From assembly GCA_904501765.1 (NCBI GenBank), contig CAJGCM010000157.1, positions 1-5,003 of the forward strand: a stretch of DNA of 5,003 nt, written 5' to 3'. The DNA comes from an uncultured Clostridia bacterium. Its GTDB lineage: Bacteria; Bacillota; Clostridia; Oscillospirales; CAG-272. Positions 1 through 5,003 of the stretch are shown piece by piece; the stretch's first letter is position 1; every line of letters begins with the position of its first letter. The position numbers and the translations under genes were made by a program. The notes beneath the pieces are model-generated. The model had not been told where the DNA came from. It searched no databases and saw nothing but the letters and a program-made list of their open reading frames with translations.

Positions 1-150
1 TCCAAGCTGTATAACGACGAGGAACATCTCCATAAAAACGTCGCTTACATTAAGGGTTATAAATTCGTCAAGGAGAATCATATGCCCCGTAGAGCTGACG
101 GGGAGCCATTCGGTTATCCCTTCAACTATTCCGAGGAATATAGCTTTTAA
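1..150 (+). CDS. C-terminal fragment of an unrecognised protein
   Basis: An open frame enters from the left edge in frame 1 and ends at a TAA at 148-150, giving the last 49 residues of a protein whose start lies outside the window. The visible tail is hydrophilic and rich in aromatic residues and Asn/Glu, ending in FNYSEEYSF; it has no membrane segment and no motif I can assign to a family. Codon use (mixed third positions, AAG/GAG/GAA) resembles the neighbouring genes, so it looks like a real coding end and not chance. It is convergent with the U32 gene, leaving 66 bp between the two stop codons. I do not recognise the product; the missing upstream part would be needed to name it. Confidence 0.6.
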   Translation, partial: SKLYNDEEHLHKNVAYIKGYKFVKENHMPRRADGEPFGYPFNYSEEYSF

Positions 151-216
151 AAACTCCAAAAATTCCATATAAAATATCTCTTTCAAATAAAATACTTTGA
201 AATAATGGCTAAAACC

Positions 217-1446
217 TTACACGCCCCTTATGATGTCGCCCGGTTTCAAGGGAAATTCCGTCTTCAGGTAAAGGGTCATATAAGGGTGCGGAGCTGACGT
301 TATCACCTCATGATTTTCGTCAAACATCGCATCAATTGAAATCGGCTTACCCACGGAGCCGGGAGTTAAGTATTCGGCGCTGTCACCAACGGAGAACTTA
401 TTTCTCTGGGAAAGACACGCCTCGCCACTCTCTTCGCTGTAACTCAAAACTACTGCAAGATATGCTTTTTCTTTATAATATCCGGGTGTCTTTGCAAGAT
501 TCGCATCCTGCCTTGAATCGGCGAAATAATACCCGGTTGCATACTCACGGTGCGTAACAGAGAGAAGCTCCCTCTCCCACAAATCATTATACTCGTAATT
601 TCCCGAAAAATAACTGTCTATTGCCATTTTATAGGTATTGGTTACAACTGCCGTGTAATAAGCGGACTTCATTCTTCCCTCAATCTTAAAGGAATCAATT
701 CCCGCCTCGATAAGCTCGGGTATATGCTGAATAGTCCAGGTATCACGGCTCGCCATTATAAAGGTTTCGCCGTTCACCTCCTCTACCGGCATAGGAAGCT
801 CGGGGCGCTTTTCTTCGGTGATTTCATAGCCTCTGATTGTATAGTTCCAGCGGCAGGGCTGGGCGCACATACCTCTGTTTCCGTCCCTGTCCAGAATATG
901 ACCTGAAAGCAAACATCTTCCGCTGTAAGATATGCACATCGAGCCGTGAATAAAGCATTCAAGCTCCACATCAGCAGGAATTGCCGCTCTTATCATTTTT
1001 ATTTCCTCGAGGGTAAGCTCTCTTGCTAACACTATTCTTTTTGCGCCGAGAGATGCCCATGCTATACAATCGGCTGCACTGACTGCATTAGCTTGAGTGG
1101 ATATATGTATTTCCGTGTCCGGAAGAATTTTCTTCGCCAACATAAGGACGCCGATATCCCCTATTATAAGGGCATCGACGGGAATGTTTTTTAAGTCGCA
1201 AAGATATTTTTCAAGAAGAGCGTATTCATATTCACGGGGCATTGTATTGAGCGTTAGATATACACGCCTGCCGAGATTATGAGCATACTCCACGGCTTCG
1301 GCAAGTTCTTCTGTGGTGAAATTATCCGCCGCCGCTCTCATACCGAAGATTTTACCCGATAAATATACGGCATCTGCTCCGTAAAGAAGAGCAGCCTTCA
1401 TTTTTTCAAAATTTCCCGCCGGGGATAAAAGCTCGGGTCTTTTCAT
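217..1446 (-). CDS. trhP: U32 family peptidase-like protein, TrhP/YrrO-type tRNA uridine hydroxylation protein
   Basis: A 409-residue protein that carries the U32 signature at residues 163-181 (ECFIHGSMC..SYSGRC), with cysteines 171, 178, 194 and 198 in the spacing typical of the family; these are thought to hold an iron-sulfur cluster. The N-terminus (ELLSPAGN, then YGADAVYLSG) is the usual start of the TIM-barrel-like part, IEGRMKSAYY at 256-264 is another family hallmark, and residues from about 310 to 409 fit the small C-terminal U32 domain. Although named peptidases, E. coli TrhP (YegQ) and B. subtilis YrrN/YrrO act in prephenate-dependent 5-hydroxylation of U34 in tRNA; the length fits this group better than the longer 23S rRNA enzyme RlhA. 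The symbol is therefore by family, not proven. An in-frame TTG at 1509 would add 21 residues but lies inside the -35 box of a strong promoter, so the ATG at 1446, preceded by AAGAAAGG, is the start. Confidence 0.9.
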   Translation of the reverse strand: MKRPELLSPAGNFEKMKAALLYGADAVYLSGKIFGMRAAADNFTTEELAEAVEYAHNLGRRVYLTLNTMPREYEYALLEKYLCDLKNIPVDALIIGDIGVLMLAKKILPDTEIHISTQANAVSAADCIAWASLGAKRIVLARELTLEEIKMIRAAIPADVELECFIHGSMCISYSGRCLLSGHILDRDGNRGMCAQPCRWNYTIRGYEITEEKRPELPMPVEEVNGETFIMASRDTWTIQHIPELIEAGIDSFKIEGRMKSAYYTAVVTNTYKMAIDSYFSGNYEYNDLWERELLSVTHREYATGYYFADSRQDANLAKTPGYYKEKAYLAVVLSYSEESGEACLSQRNKFSVGDSAEYLTPGSVGKPISIDAMFDENHEVITSAPHPYMTLYLKTEFPLKPGDIIRGV

Positions 1447-1454
1447 AAAATACG

Positions 1455-1462
1455 CCTTTCTT
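1455..1462 (-). promoter_or_regulatory. Ribosome binding site deciding the trhP start
   Basis: The minus strand reads AAGAAAGG followed by 8 nt and the ATG at 1446. It supports the start of the 409-residue form over the TTG at 1509, which would be untranscribed or at the very edge of the promoter. Confidence 0.7.
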
Positions 1463-1480
1463 GAAAGTAATTCTTTATAG

Positions 1481-1509
1481 ATTATATCACATATTGCCAA
1501 ATTTATCAA
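1481..1509 (-). promoter_or_regulatory. Sigma-A promoter of trhP
   Basis: On the minus strand, TTGATA (1504-1509) is followed after exactly 17 nt by a perfect TATAAT (1481-1486). Transcription would begin near 1474, giving a 5' leader of roughly 28 nt that contains the ribosome binding site. The promoter sits in the 88-bp gap behind the FkbM-like gene, so trhP need not depend on read-through from it. The match is seen directly; activity is inferred. Confidence 0.85.
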
Positions 1510-1510
1510 G

Positions 1511-1532
1511 GGTAATATTTACCGCCATTTAC
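1511..1532. repeat. Short inverted and direct repeat next to the trhP -35 box
   Basis: GGTAA (1511-1515), TAT, TTACC (1519-1523) is a 5-bp inverted repeat, and TTTACC occurs twice (1518-1523 and 1527-1532). The block lies directly upstream of the trhP -35 box and just past the stop codon of the FkbM-like gene. It could be an operator or a weak RNA hairpin; there is no U-tract, so it is not a convincing terminator. It may be chance. Confidence 0.3.
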
Positions 1533-1534
1533 CA

Positions 1535-2632
1535 TCACGCCTCCGCTACCGCAACGAGAAGAATTTCCCAAGCGGGAAGACATTCGGTGCGCTTCAGGTG
1601 AAGCTTATAGAAGGGATATTTTTCTCTTACAAGATTTACTAACGAGAATATATCCTCGCTTCTGTGATAAAGGGATATCATAAGAGCGGGGCGATGCTTA
1701 GAAATAATTCCCTCGCTTCCTTCAAGCGCTTTGCGCTCAGCTCCCTCCACGTCGTATTTTATAAGGTTCAGAGGAGACTTTATATCCGTATCAAGGCGGA
1801 GAAGCCCGGTCTCCTCTTCCCTGTTTTTATAAGAGGCGGTGGCGCTGACGGTGGAATTTCTATTTCCGCTTTCAAAGAAGGCACCCTTAGTGTTTTCTGA
1901 CCACACTGCGGCGTTACGAGGGAAAATTTCCACTCTTCCATCTAATTCCGCACAGAATTTCTCAAGCTTCAAAAAGTTTCTTTTATCCGGCTCGTAAGCA
2001 AAAATTTTCTTGAGACCTGGCAAAAATTCCAACGCTTCCCTTACGGTATCTCCGTTATAGGCACCGCAATCAGCGTAAGACTCAATTTCCTTGGGAAGCA
2101 ATGAATAAATGTCGGATACGCTATCGCATTTATCAAGAATACAACTCATATGACCGGTGAGCTTATAATTTATAATTGATGCAAAAAGCTCCCTTGAGCT
2201 ATCGTCGCAAAGACTGTCGTATGCCCTTTTTATATCGTAATAATGCTCGTTATAGAATTCGCAGGTAAAATAGTCCTCTCCTGCTACGGGCATATCGGGA
2301 ACGATTACAGTATATTTTTCGTTCAAATCCTTAAGCATCGACAAAACCTCAGGGCGAGATGATGCAAAGGACAGGACTATCACAAAATCGGAATAGGTCT
2401 CTTTTATTTCCGAGAATGATTTTACCCTCATACCGCGGAAGCTATGACCTCTCACAAATCCGTCCGAGGCAAATATATCGGCAAACTCTATTCCACGCCC
2501 GGCGCCATAGTTTATAAGCTTATCTGCGCCGTTACCCATACCGTATATCAAAAGAGGGCGGGTTTCCCTTGCCATATAACGCCATATATCGTCATACACG
2601 GGATATTCGGGCAAAACTTTATAATTTTTCAT
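1535..2632 (-). CDS. FkbM-like SAM-dependent methyltransferase with N-terminal Rossmann-like domain
   Basis: A 365-residue protein with two visible parts. Residues 27-115 look like a Rossmann-type nucleotide-binding domain: a strand followed by GMGNGADKL (31-39), then FASDGF..GHSFRGMRV (54-70), as seen ahead of several Firmicute FkbM methyltransferases and in PglD-type proteins. Residues 180-365 hold the methyltransferase: motif I YADCGAYNGDT (186-196), the acidic loop FAYEPDKRNF (211-220), NAAVW (240-244), and the FkbM hallmark IKYDVEGAERKALEG (291-305). Family members usually O-methylate sugars, polyketides or cell-surface glycans; the substrate cannot be told here because no glycan or secondary-metabolite genes are nearby. 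There is no signal peptide or membrane segment, so it is probably cytosolic. A TTG at 2650 could add six residues but overlaps the ribosome binding site; the ATG at 2632, with GGGAAAGG 8 nt upstream, is preferred. It is transcribed toward trhP but separated from it by that gene's promoter. Confidence 0.85.
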   Translation of the reverse strand: MKNYKVLPEYPVYDDIWRYMARETRPLLIYGMGNGADKLINYGAGRGIEFADIFASDGFVRGHSFRGMRVKSFSEIKETYSDFVIVLSFASSRPEVLSMLKDLNEKYTVIVPDMPVAGEDYFTCEFYNEHYYDIKRAYDSLCDDSSRELFASIINYKLTGHMSCILDKCDSVSDIYSLLPKEIESYADCGAYNGDTVREALEFLPGLKKIFAYEPDKRNFLKLEKFCAELDGRVEIFPRNAAVWSENTKGAFFESGNRNSTVSATASYKNREEETGLLRLDTDIKSPLNLIKYDVEGAERKALEGSEGIISKHRPALMISLYHRSEDIFSLVNLVREKYPFYKLHLKRTECLPAWEILLVAVAEA

Positions 2633-2640
2633 AGAGAATA

Positions 2641-2648
2641 CCTTTCCC
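2641..2648 (-). promoter_or_regulatory. Ribosome binding site deciding the FkbM-like gene start
   Basis: The minus strand reads GGGAAAGG, 8 nt before the ATG at 2632. The alternative TTG at 2648-2650 overlaps this site and so is an unlikely start. Confidence 0.65.
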
Positions 2649-2655
2649 AAAGCTC

Positions 2656-2684
2656 TTGCAATCGGCTTTGTTTTGTGTTAGAAT
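2656..2684 (+). promoter_or_regulatory. Extended -10 promoter of the HIT gene
   Basis: TTGCAA (2656-2661), a 17-nt spacer, and TAGAAT (2679-2684) preceded by TGT form an extended -10 sigma-A promoter. Transcription would start near 2691, about 30 nt before the ATG. A possible minus-strand -10 (TATTCT, 2680-2685) overlaps it almost exactly, but its -35 is poor; the FkbM-like gene is probably transcribed from this same short region. Confidence 0.65.
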
Positions 2685-2720
2685 AAAATTACAAATTTAA
2701 TCAAATTCCGGAGGTTCTGT

Positions 2721-3059
2721 ATGGACTGCTTATTTTGCGCTATAATCAAGGGAGATATCCCATCGGGTAAGGTTTACGAGGACGAATACTGCTACGCTTT
2801 TATGGATATAAATCCGCAGGCGCCGAAGCATTGTCTTATCGTACCAAAGCTTCATATAGCTTCGGCTGACGAAATTACAGAGGAAAATTCCGTTTACGTT
2901 TCAAAAATTTTTGAAGCGGTTCCAAAGGTAGCAAAGCTTTTGGACCTCTCTGACGGATACCGCATAATATCAAACGTGGGAGAGCATGGCTGCCAGTCGG
3001 TAAAGCATCTTCATTTCCACATTCTCGGCGGCAAGAAGCTCTCCGAAAATATGGGCTGA
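2721..3059 (+). CDS. HIT (histidine triad) family nucleotide-binding protein
   Basis: A complete 112-residue HIT protein of the HINT branch, the usual size for the family. The triad is H96-L-H98-F-H100 in KHLHFHILGG (95-104); H98 is expected to be the nucleophile that attacks the alpha-phosphate of nucleotide substrates such as aminoacyl- or phosphoramidate adenylates. CLFC at residues 3-6, together with H45 and H96, matches the zinc site found in many bacterial HIT proteins. F27-M-D29-I-N31-P32 and H37-C-L-I-V-P42-K are the other conserved strands, and GCQSV (90-94) is the loop leading into the triad. It is probably a cytosolic dimer. The ATG is preceded by GGAGG (2710-2714) at 6 nt and by its own promoter. 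It is divergent from the FkbM-like gene and convergent with rplS, so it stands alone. The exact physiological substrate is unknown. Confidence 0.95.
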   Translation: MDCLFCAIIKGDIPSGKVYEDEYCYAFMDINPQAPKHCLIVPKLHIASADEITEENSVYVSKIFEAVPKVAKLLDLSDGYRIISNVGEHGCQSVKHLHFHILGGKKLSENMG

Positions 3060-3100
3060 TTAGGCTTTGCGACGTTTAATGTAAAAATAAGTAAGGAAAT

Positions 3101-3138
3101 AAAAAACAACCGCTGAGAAATCAAAGCGGTTGTTTTTT
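3101..3138. terminator. Bidirectional intrinsic terminator between the HIT gene and rplS
   Basis: A perfect 14-bp inverted repeat: AAAAAACAACCGCT (3101-3114), a 10-nt loop, AGCGGTTGTTTTTT (3125-3138). The stem core CAACCGCT/AGCGGTTG is flanked by six A on the left and six T on the right, so RNA from either strand ends in a hairpin plus U-tract. It lies 41 bp after the HIT stop and 42 bp after the rplS stop, as expected for a terminator shared by two convergent genes. Confidence 0.93.
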
Positions 3139-3180
3139 ATTGGGAAAACCAACGGTTATCCCGCGCGACGGTCAAGAAAA

Positions 3181-3522
3181 TCAGATTCTTTCCTTAACCT
3201 TAGCCGCCTTACCAACTCTGGAACGAAGATAATAGAGCTTCGCACGACGAACCTTCGCACGACGGAAGACTACAATATTATCAACATTGGGAGAATGAAG
3301 GGGGAACGTCTTCTCTACGCCAACACCGTAAGAAACACGTCTTACTGTGAAGGTTTCGGAGATTCCGCCACCATGCTTTGCAATAACGGTGCCCTCGAAC
3401 ATCTGAATTCTTTCCTTCTCACCCTCGACGATCTTAACGTAAACCTTTACGCCGTCGCCGATACCGAACTCGGGAACTTCGGTTTTAAGCTGCTCATTAA
3501 CAAAAGCCTGAATCTTTTCCAT
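3181..3522 (-). CDS. rplS: 50S ribosomal protein L19
   Basis: A 113-residue protein, the normal length for bacterial L19, which lies at the 30S-50S interface of the ribosome. Recognisable family stretches are the FGIGDGVKVYVKIVEGEKER region near the N-terminus, MFEGTVIAKHGGGISETFTV and RRVSYGVGVEKTFPLHSP in the middle, and a basic C-terminus with FRRAKVRRAKLYYLR. An in-frame ATG at 3552 would add ten residues (MFVVIRRAYI), but it lacks a ribosome binding site and lies in the structured leader; the ATG at 3522 is preceded by AAGGAGG at 9 nt and gives the usual MEKIQ-type N-terminus. In many Firmicutes rplS follows rpsP-rimM-trmD and is co-directional with lepB or rbgA; here it has its own promoter and leader, is convergent with the HIT gene and divergent from lepB. 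Confidence 0.97.
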   Translation of the reverse strand: MEKIQAFVNEQLKTEVPEFGIGDGVKVYVKIVEGEKERIQMFEGTVIAKHGGGISETFTVRRVSYGVGVEKTFPLHSPNVDNIVVFRRAKVRRAKLYYLRSRVGKAAKVKERI

Positions 3523-3617
3523 TATATAGGCCCTCCTTATTACTACGAACATTCGTGCAGAGCGATGCAGAGGACTGTTCTGAATTACTACCCCGAGGAA
3601 ACAACCTCGGCACAGAT
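3523..3617 (-). promoter_or_regulatory. rplS 5' leader, candidate L19 autoregulatory RNA
   Basis: The predicted rplS transcript has about 95 nt of untranslated leader. Two hairpins can be drawn. One is CCGAGG-TTGTTT-CCTCGG (3610-3593), which can be extended by CUAU/GUAG. The other is closed by GAACA/TGTTC (3580-3576 with 3551-3547) and has an inner TGCA/TGCA pair. A 7-nt direct repeat, TGCAGAG on the plus strand, occurs at 3556-3562 and 3566-3572. AAGGAGG (3532-3538) follows 9 nt before the ATG. Firmicutes are known to carry L19 leader RNAs that are thought to bind L19 and repress rplS; whether this one fits that consensus cannot be settled by eye. Confidence 0.5.
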
Positions 3618-3623
3618 AGGGTT

Positions 3624-3652
3624 ATTGTATCATATATAACAAAAAAAATCAA
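3624..3652 (-). promoter_or_regulatory. Strong sigma-A promoter of rplS
   Basis: On the minus strand TTGATT (3647-3652), a 17-nt spacer and TACAAT (3624-3629) preceded by TGA make a consensus-like extended -10 promoter. The DNA just upstream (3653-3685) is almost all A and T in short tracts and could act as an UP element, as is common for ribosomal protein promoters. Transcription would begin near 3617. Confidence 0.8.
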
Positions 3653-3663
3653 TAGTTTTTGGC

Positions 3664-3716
3664 AAATTTTTCTGAAAAATTTTTGAATTCCTTTTTAACC
3701 GCTCGGTTTTAAGGAA
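3664..3716. repeat. AT-rich intergenic inverted repeats between the rplS and lepB promoters
   Basis: This falls in the 331-bp gap between the rplS and lepB start codons, which otherwise holds only the two promoters and the rplS leader. AAATTTTT (3664-3671), CTG, AAAAATTT (3675-3682) is an 8-bp palindrome. Next to it TTCCTT (3688-3693) and AACC (3697-3700) pair with GGTT (3705-3708) and AAGGAA (3711-3716) around a GCTC loop. Repeated AGTTTTTT tracts follow at 3735-3752. They may bend DNA or bind a regulator; no coding potential is seen. Confidence 0.35.
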
Positions 3717-3773
3717 AAGTAGTCGAAAATATTTAAAATAAAAAAGTTTTTTAAAGTTTTTTCTCGCTTTTAA

Positions 3774-3807
3774 TTGTAATTTACTTTTATTTATGCTAAA
3801 ATATAAT
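3774..3807 (+). promoter_or_regulatory. Promoter region of lepB
   Basis: Two overlapping sigma-A readings are possible: TTGTAA (3774-3779)-17 nt-TAAAAT (3797-3802) with an upstream TGC extended element, or TTTACT (3780-3785)-16 nt-TATAAT (3802-3807). Either would start RNA between about 3809 and 3815 and leave a leader of some 40 nt containing AAAGGAGGGG. I cannot choose between them by eye. Confidence 0.65.
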
Positions 3808-3853
3808 GAAAAGGATTTAAGCGGTATCCGAAGACGAAAGGAGGGGTCTTTGA

Positions 3854-4999
3854 ATGGCAGAAAACGAAATCAAGGAATACGGCGCGCCTGAAGCTGCGGA
3901 AGAGTCCGATGCGGCTATTTCCCGAGATAAGGTTTTGCGAATAAGCATTGGCACCACTGTTCCCTCGCCCGATGAGGGCAGGTCGGCTATTTCCTTACTC
4001 ACCACCGAGGATTTTATTTTTGATAAAGAGGAAGGCGGCAAGGGTGAGGACGAAAAGGGTGACGCGCAGGTTGACTCCCCCGAAGAGCCTGATAATGAAG
4101 CACCCTCCGAAGAAGGCGACGATGCAGCGCTCGACCCCGATAGCGAAGGCGACGGTACGGTTACTGATGCGGACAACGGATCTGCGAAGGAAGAGGTTAC
4201 CGAAGGCAACGGGGACGCTGAATTTGACCCTGTTATAACCTCCGAGGAATTTCCCGCCGAGGATGATGCACAGCCTGATGCCGACGTTGAGGACACTGAT
4301 AAGAACGAGGCTTTGGAAAGCGACGTAGAAGAGGACGAAAATTCCGATGCCGACACAGAACAAATGACTCAAGATGCCGAGGAGCTTTCCATTGATGATA
4401 TCTCTGAGGAAATTCTCGAGCCTACCGAAGGAAAAAGTAAATCAAGTCCTAAAAAGGAAGAATACGATCCAGAGCATCCAAGATTTATAGATACGGTTTT
4501 TGATTTTTTGGAGCTGTTTATATTCAGCCTTGCGGCAGTTCTTATTTTTACAACCTTCTTCTTCCGTCATTCGGTGGTTGAGGGTGGGTCGATGGAAAAC
4601 ACTCTACTCGACGGCGAGCATCTTATTATTTCCAATATGTTCTATACTCCCGAGAGGGGCGATATAGTCGTTTGCGAGGACTACTCCACTAACTTAAGAA
4701 AGCCGATAGTCAAGAGAATTATCGGTATTGGCGGCGACCATATAGAAATAGATAGAGACGGTCGGGTGACGCTTAACGGTGAAGAGCTTCCAGAGGACTA
4801 CGTTTTCATTGACATTGACGGTCTTATGATGGACCAGACCCTTGACGTGATAGTTCCCGAGGGGGAGGTTTTCATTATGGGAGACCACAGAAACAACTCA
4901 ACCGACTCAAGAATTTTCGGCACCGTTGCTACCGACAGTATTATAGGACGGGTGCTTATACGCTTCTATCCCTTCGACAAATTCGGCACTGTTGATTAA
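3854..4999 (+). CDS. lepB: Type I signal peptidase with long acidic cytoplasmic N-terminal extension
   Basis: A 381-residue membrane serine protease that removes signal peptides from exported proteins. Residues 211-381 are the S26 enzyme: one membrane segment at about 213-237, box B GGSMENTL with catalytic Ser246, box D KPIVKRIIGIGGD with the general-base Lys287, and box E GDHRNNSTDSR (343-353). The catalytic core faces outside; the first 210 residues should be in the cytoplasm. Those residues are extremely acidic: by hand count, 51-190 hold 58 Asp/Glu against 5 Lys/Arg, with no recognisable fold, so the protein is roughly twice the size of B. subtilis SipS-type enzymes. Small deviations are Asn for the usual Pro in SMxPTL, Gly for Pro in PGD, and His in GDHR; catalytic residues are intact. 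The start is well set by AAAGGAGGGG 7 nt upstream; no ribosome binding site precedes Met171, so a shorter form is unlikely. It is divergent from rplS with its own promoter. Confidence 0.93.
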   Translation: MAENEIKEYGAPEAAEESDAAISRDKVLRISIGTTVPSPDEGRSAISLLTTEDFIFDKEEGGKGEDEKGDAQVDSPEEPDNEAPSEEGDDAALDPDSEGDGTVTDADNGSAKEEVTEGNGDAEFDPVITSEEFPAEDDAQPDADVEDTDKNEALESDVEEDENSDADTEQMTQDAEELSIDDISEEILEPTEGKSKSSPKKEEYDPEHPRFIDTVFDFLELFIFSLAAVLIFTTFFFRHSVVEGGSMENTLLDGEHLIISNMFYTPERGDIVVCEDYSTNLRKPIVKRIIGIGGDHIEIDRDGRVTLNGEELPEDYVFIDIDGLMMDQTLDVIVPEGEVFIMGDHRNNSTDSRIFGTVATDSIIGRVLIRFYPFDKFGTVD

Positions 5000-5003
5000 C
5001 AAA

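Noticed and set aside
181..202. Inverted repeat TTTCAAA/TTTGAAA between the first gene and trhP as a terminator
   Set aside because: The 7-bp stem has a single G-C pair and no U-tract follows on either strand, so it is too weak to call, although a terminator is expected here.
550..906. Plus-strand open frame of 118 residues inside trhP
   Set aside because: Antisense shadow of a well-supported U32 gene; no start signals or motif.
2686..2704. Minus-strand TTGATT (2699-2704) as -35 box for the FkbM-like gene
   Set aside because: It is only 13 nt from the TATTCT -10, and the -10 at a proper distance (TCTAAC, 16 nt) matches just four of six positions.
3130..3639. Plus-strand 169-residue open frame covering rplS
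   Set aside because: It lies antisense to a clear L19 gene and runs through its leader and out of the terminator, with no own ribosome binding site or recognisable protein.
3817..4356. Minus-strand 179-residue serine-rich open frame opposite lepB
   Set aside because: It is the complement of the GAX-rich acidic region of lepB, which reads as TCX serine codons in this frame. It has no ribosome binding site or family motif.
3995..4372. Minus-strand hydrophobic open frame of 125 residues opposite lepB
   Set aside because: Another frame of the same acidic region; repetitive GAX codons lack stops on the opposite strand. Its hydrophobic look follows from the base composition.
1..5003. A novel defence, mobile or multi-gene system
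   Set aside because: Nothing resembles repeats of an array, transposase, integrase, toxin-antitoxin pair or effector cluster; genes are mostly single housekeeping units on alternating strands.

Overview
The window looks like ordinary chromosome from a moderately AT-rich Firmicute, most likely a Clostridia member of the Oscillospirales/Ruminococcaceae type. The grounds are strong AAGGAGG-type ribosome binding sites, textbook sigma-A promoters (TTGATA-17-TATAAT and TTGATT-17-TACAAT), a standalone Gram-positive-type type I signal peptidase, and intergenic DNA much richer in A+T than the genes. The standard code applies: TGA is a stop at the end of the HIT gene. The genus assignment is inference.

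Layout, left to right: the 3' end of an unrecognised plus-strand gene (1-150); convergent with it, a minus-strand U32 'peptidase' of the TrhP/YrrO tRNA-hydroxylation type (217-1446); upstream of that on the same strand, a two-domain FkbM-like methyltransferase (1535-2632). A short divergent promoter region follows, then a plus-strand HIT (histidine triad) protein (2721-3059). A perfect 14-bp hairpin (3101-3138) serves as a shared terminator with convergent ribosomal protein L19, rplS (3181-3522, minus). Beyond rplS comes a roughly 330-bp very AT-rich divergent region holding the rplS leader and promoter and the lepB promoter. Last is lepB, a type I signal peptidase (3854-4999, plus) with a strikingly acidic cytoplasmic N-terminal extension of about 200 residues.

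The genes do not form one pathway. Each strand switch is separated by its own promoter or terminator, so most appear to be single-gene transcription units. rplS and trhP relate to translation and tRNA modification, lepB to protein export, HIT to nucleotide metabolism, and the FkbM-like enzyme to methylation of an unknown substrate. Three genes (trhP, FkbM-like, rplS) have in-frame upstream start codons that would lengthen the protein; promoters and ribosome binding sites argue for the shorter starts given here. I see no CRISPR array, mobile element, tRNA, rRNA or defence system. The most unusual item is the acidic extension of the signal peptidase, followed by the isolated rplS with its structured leader.
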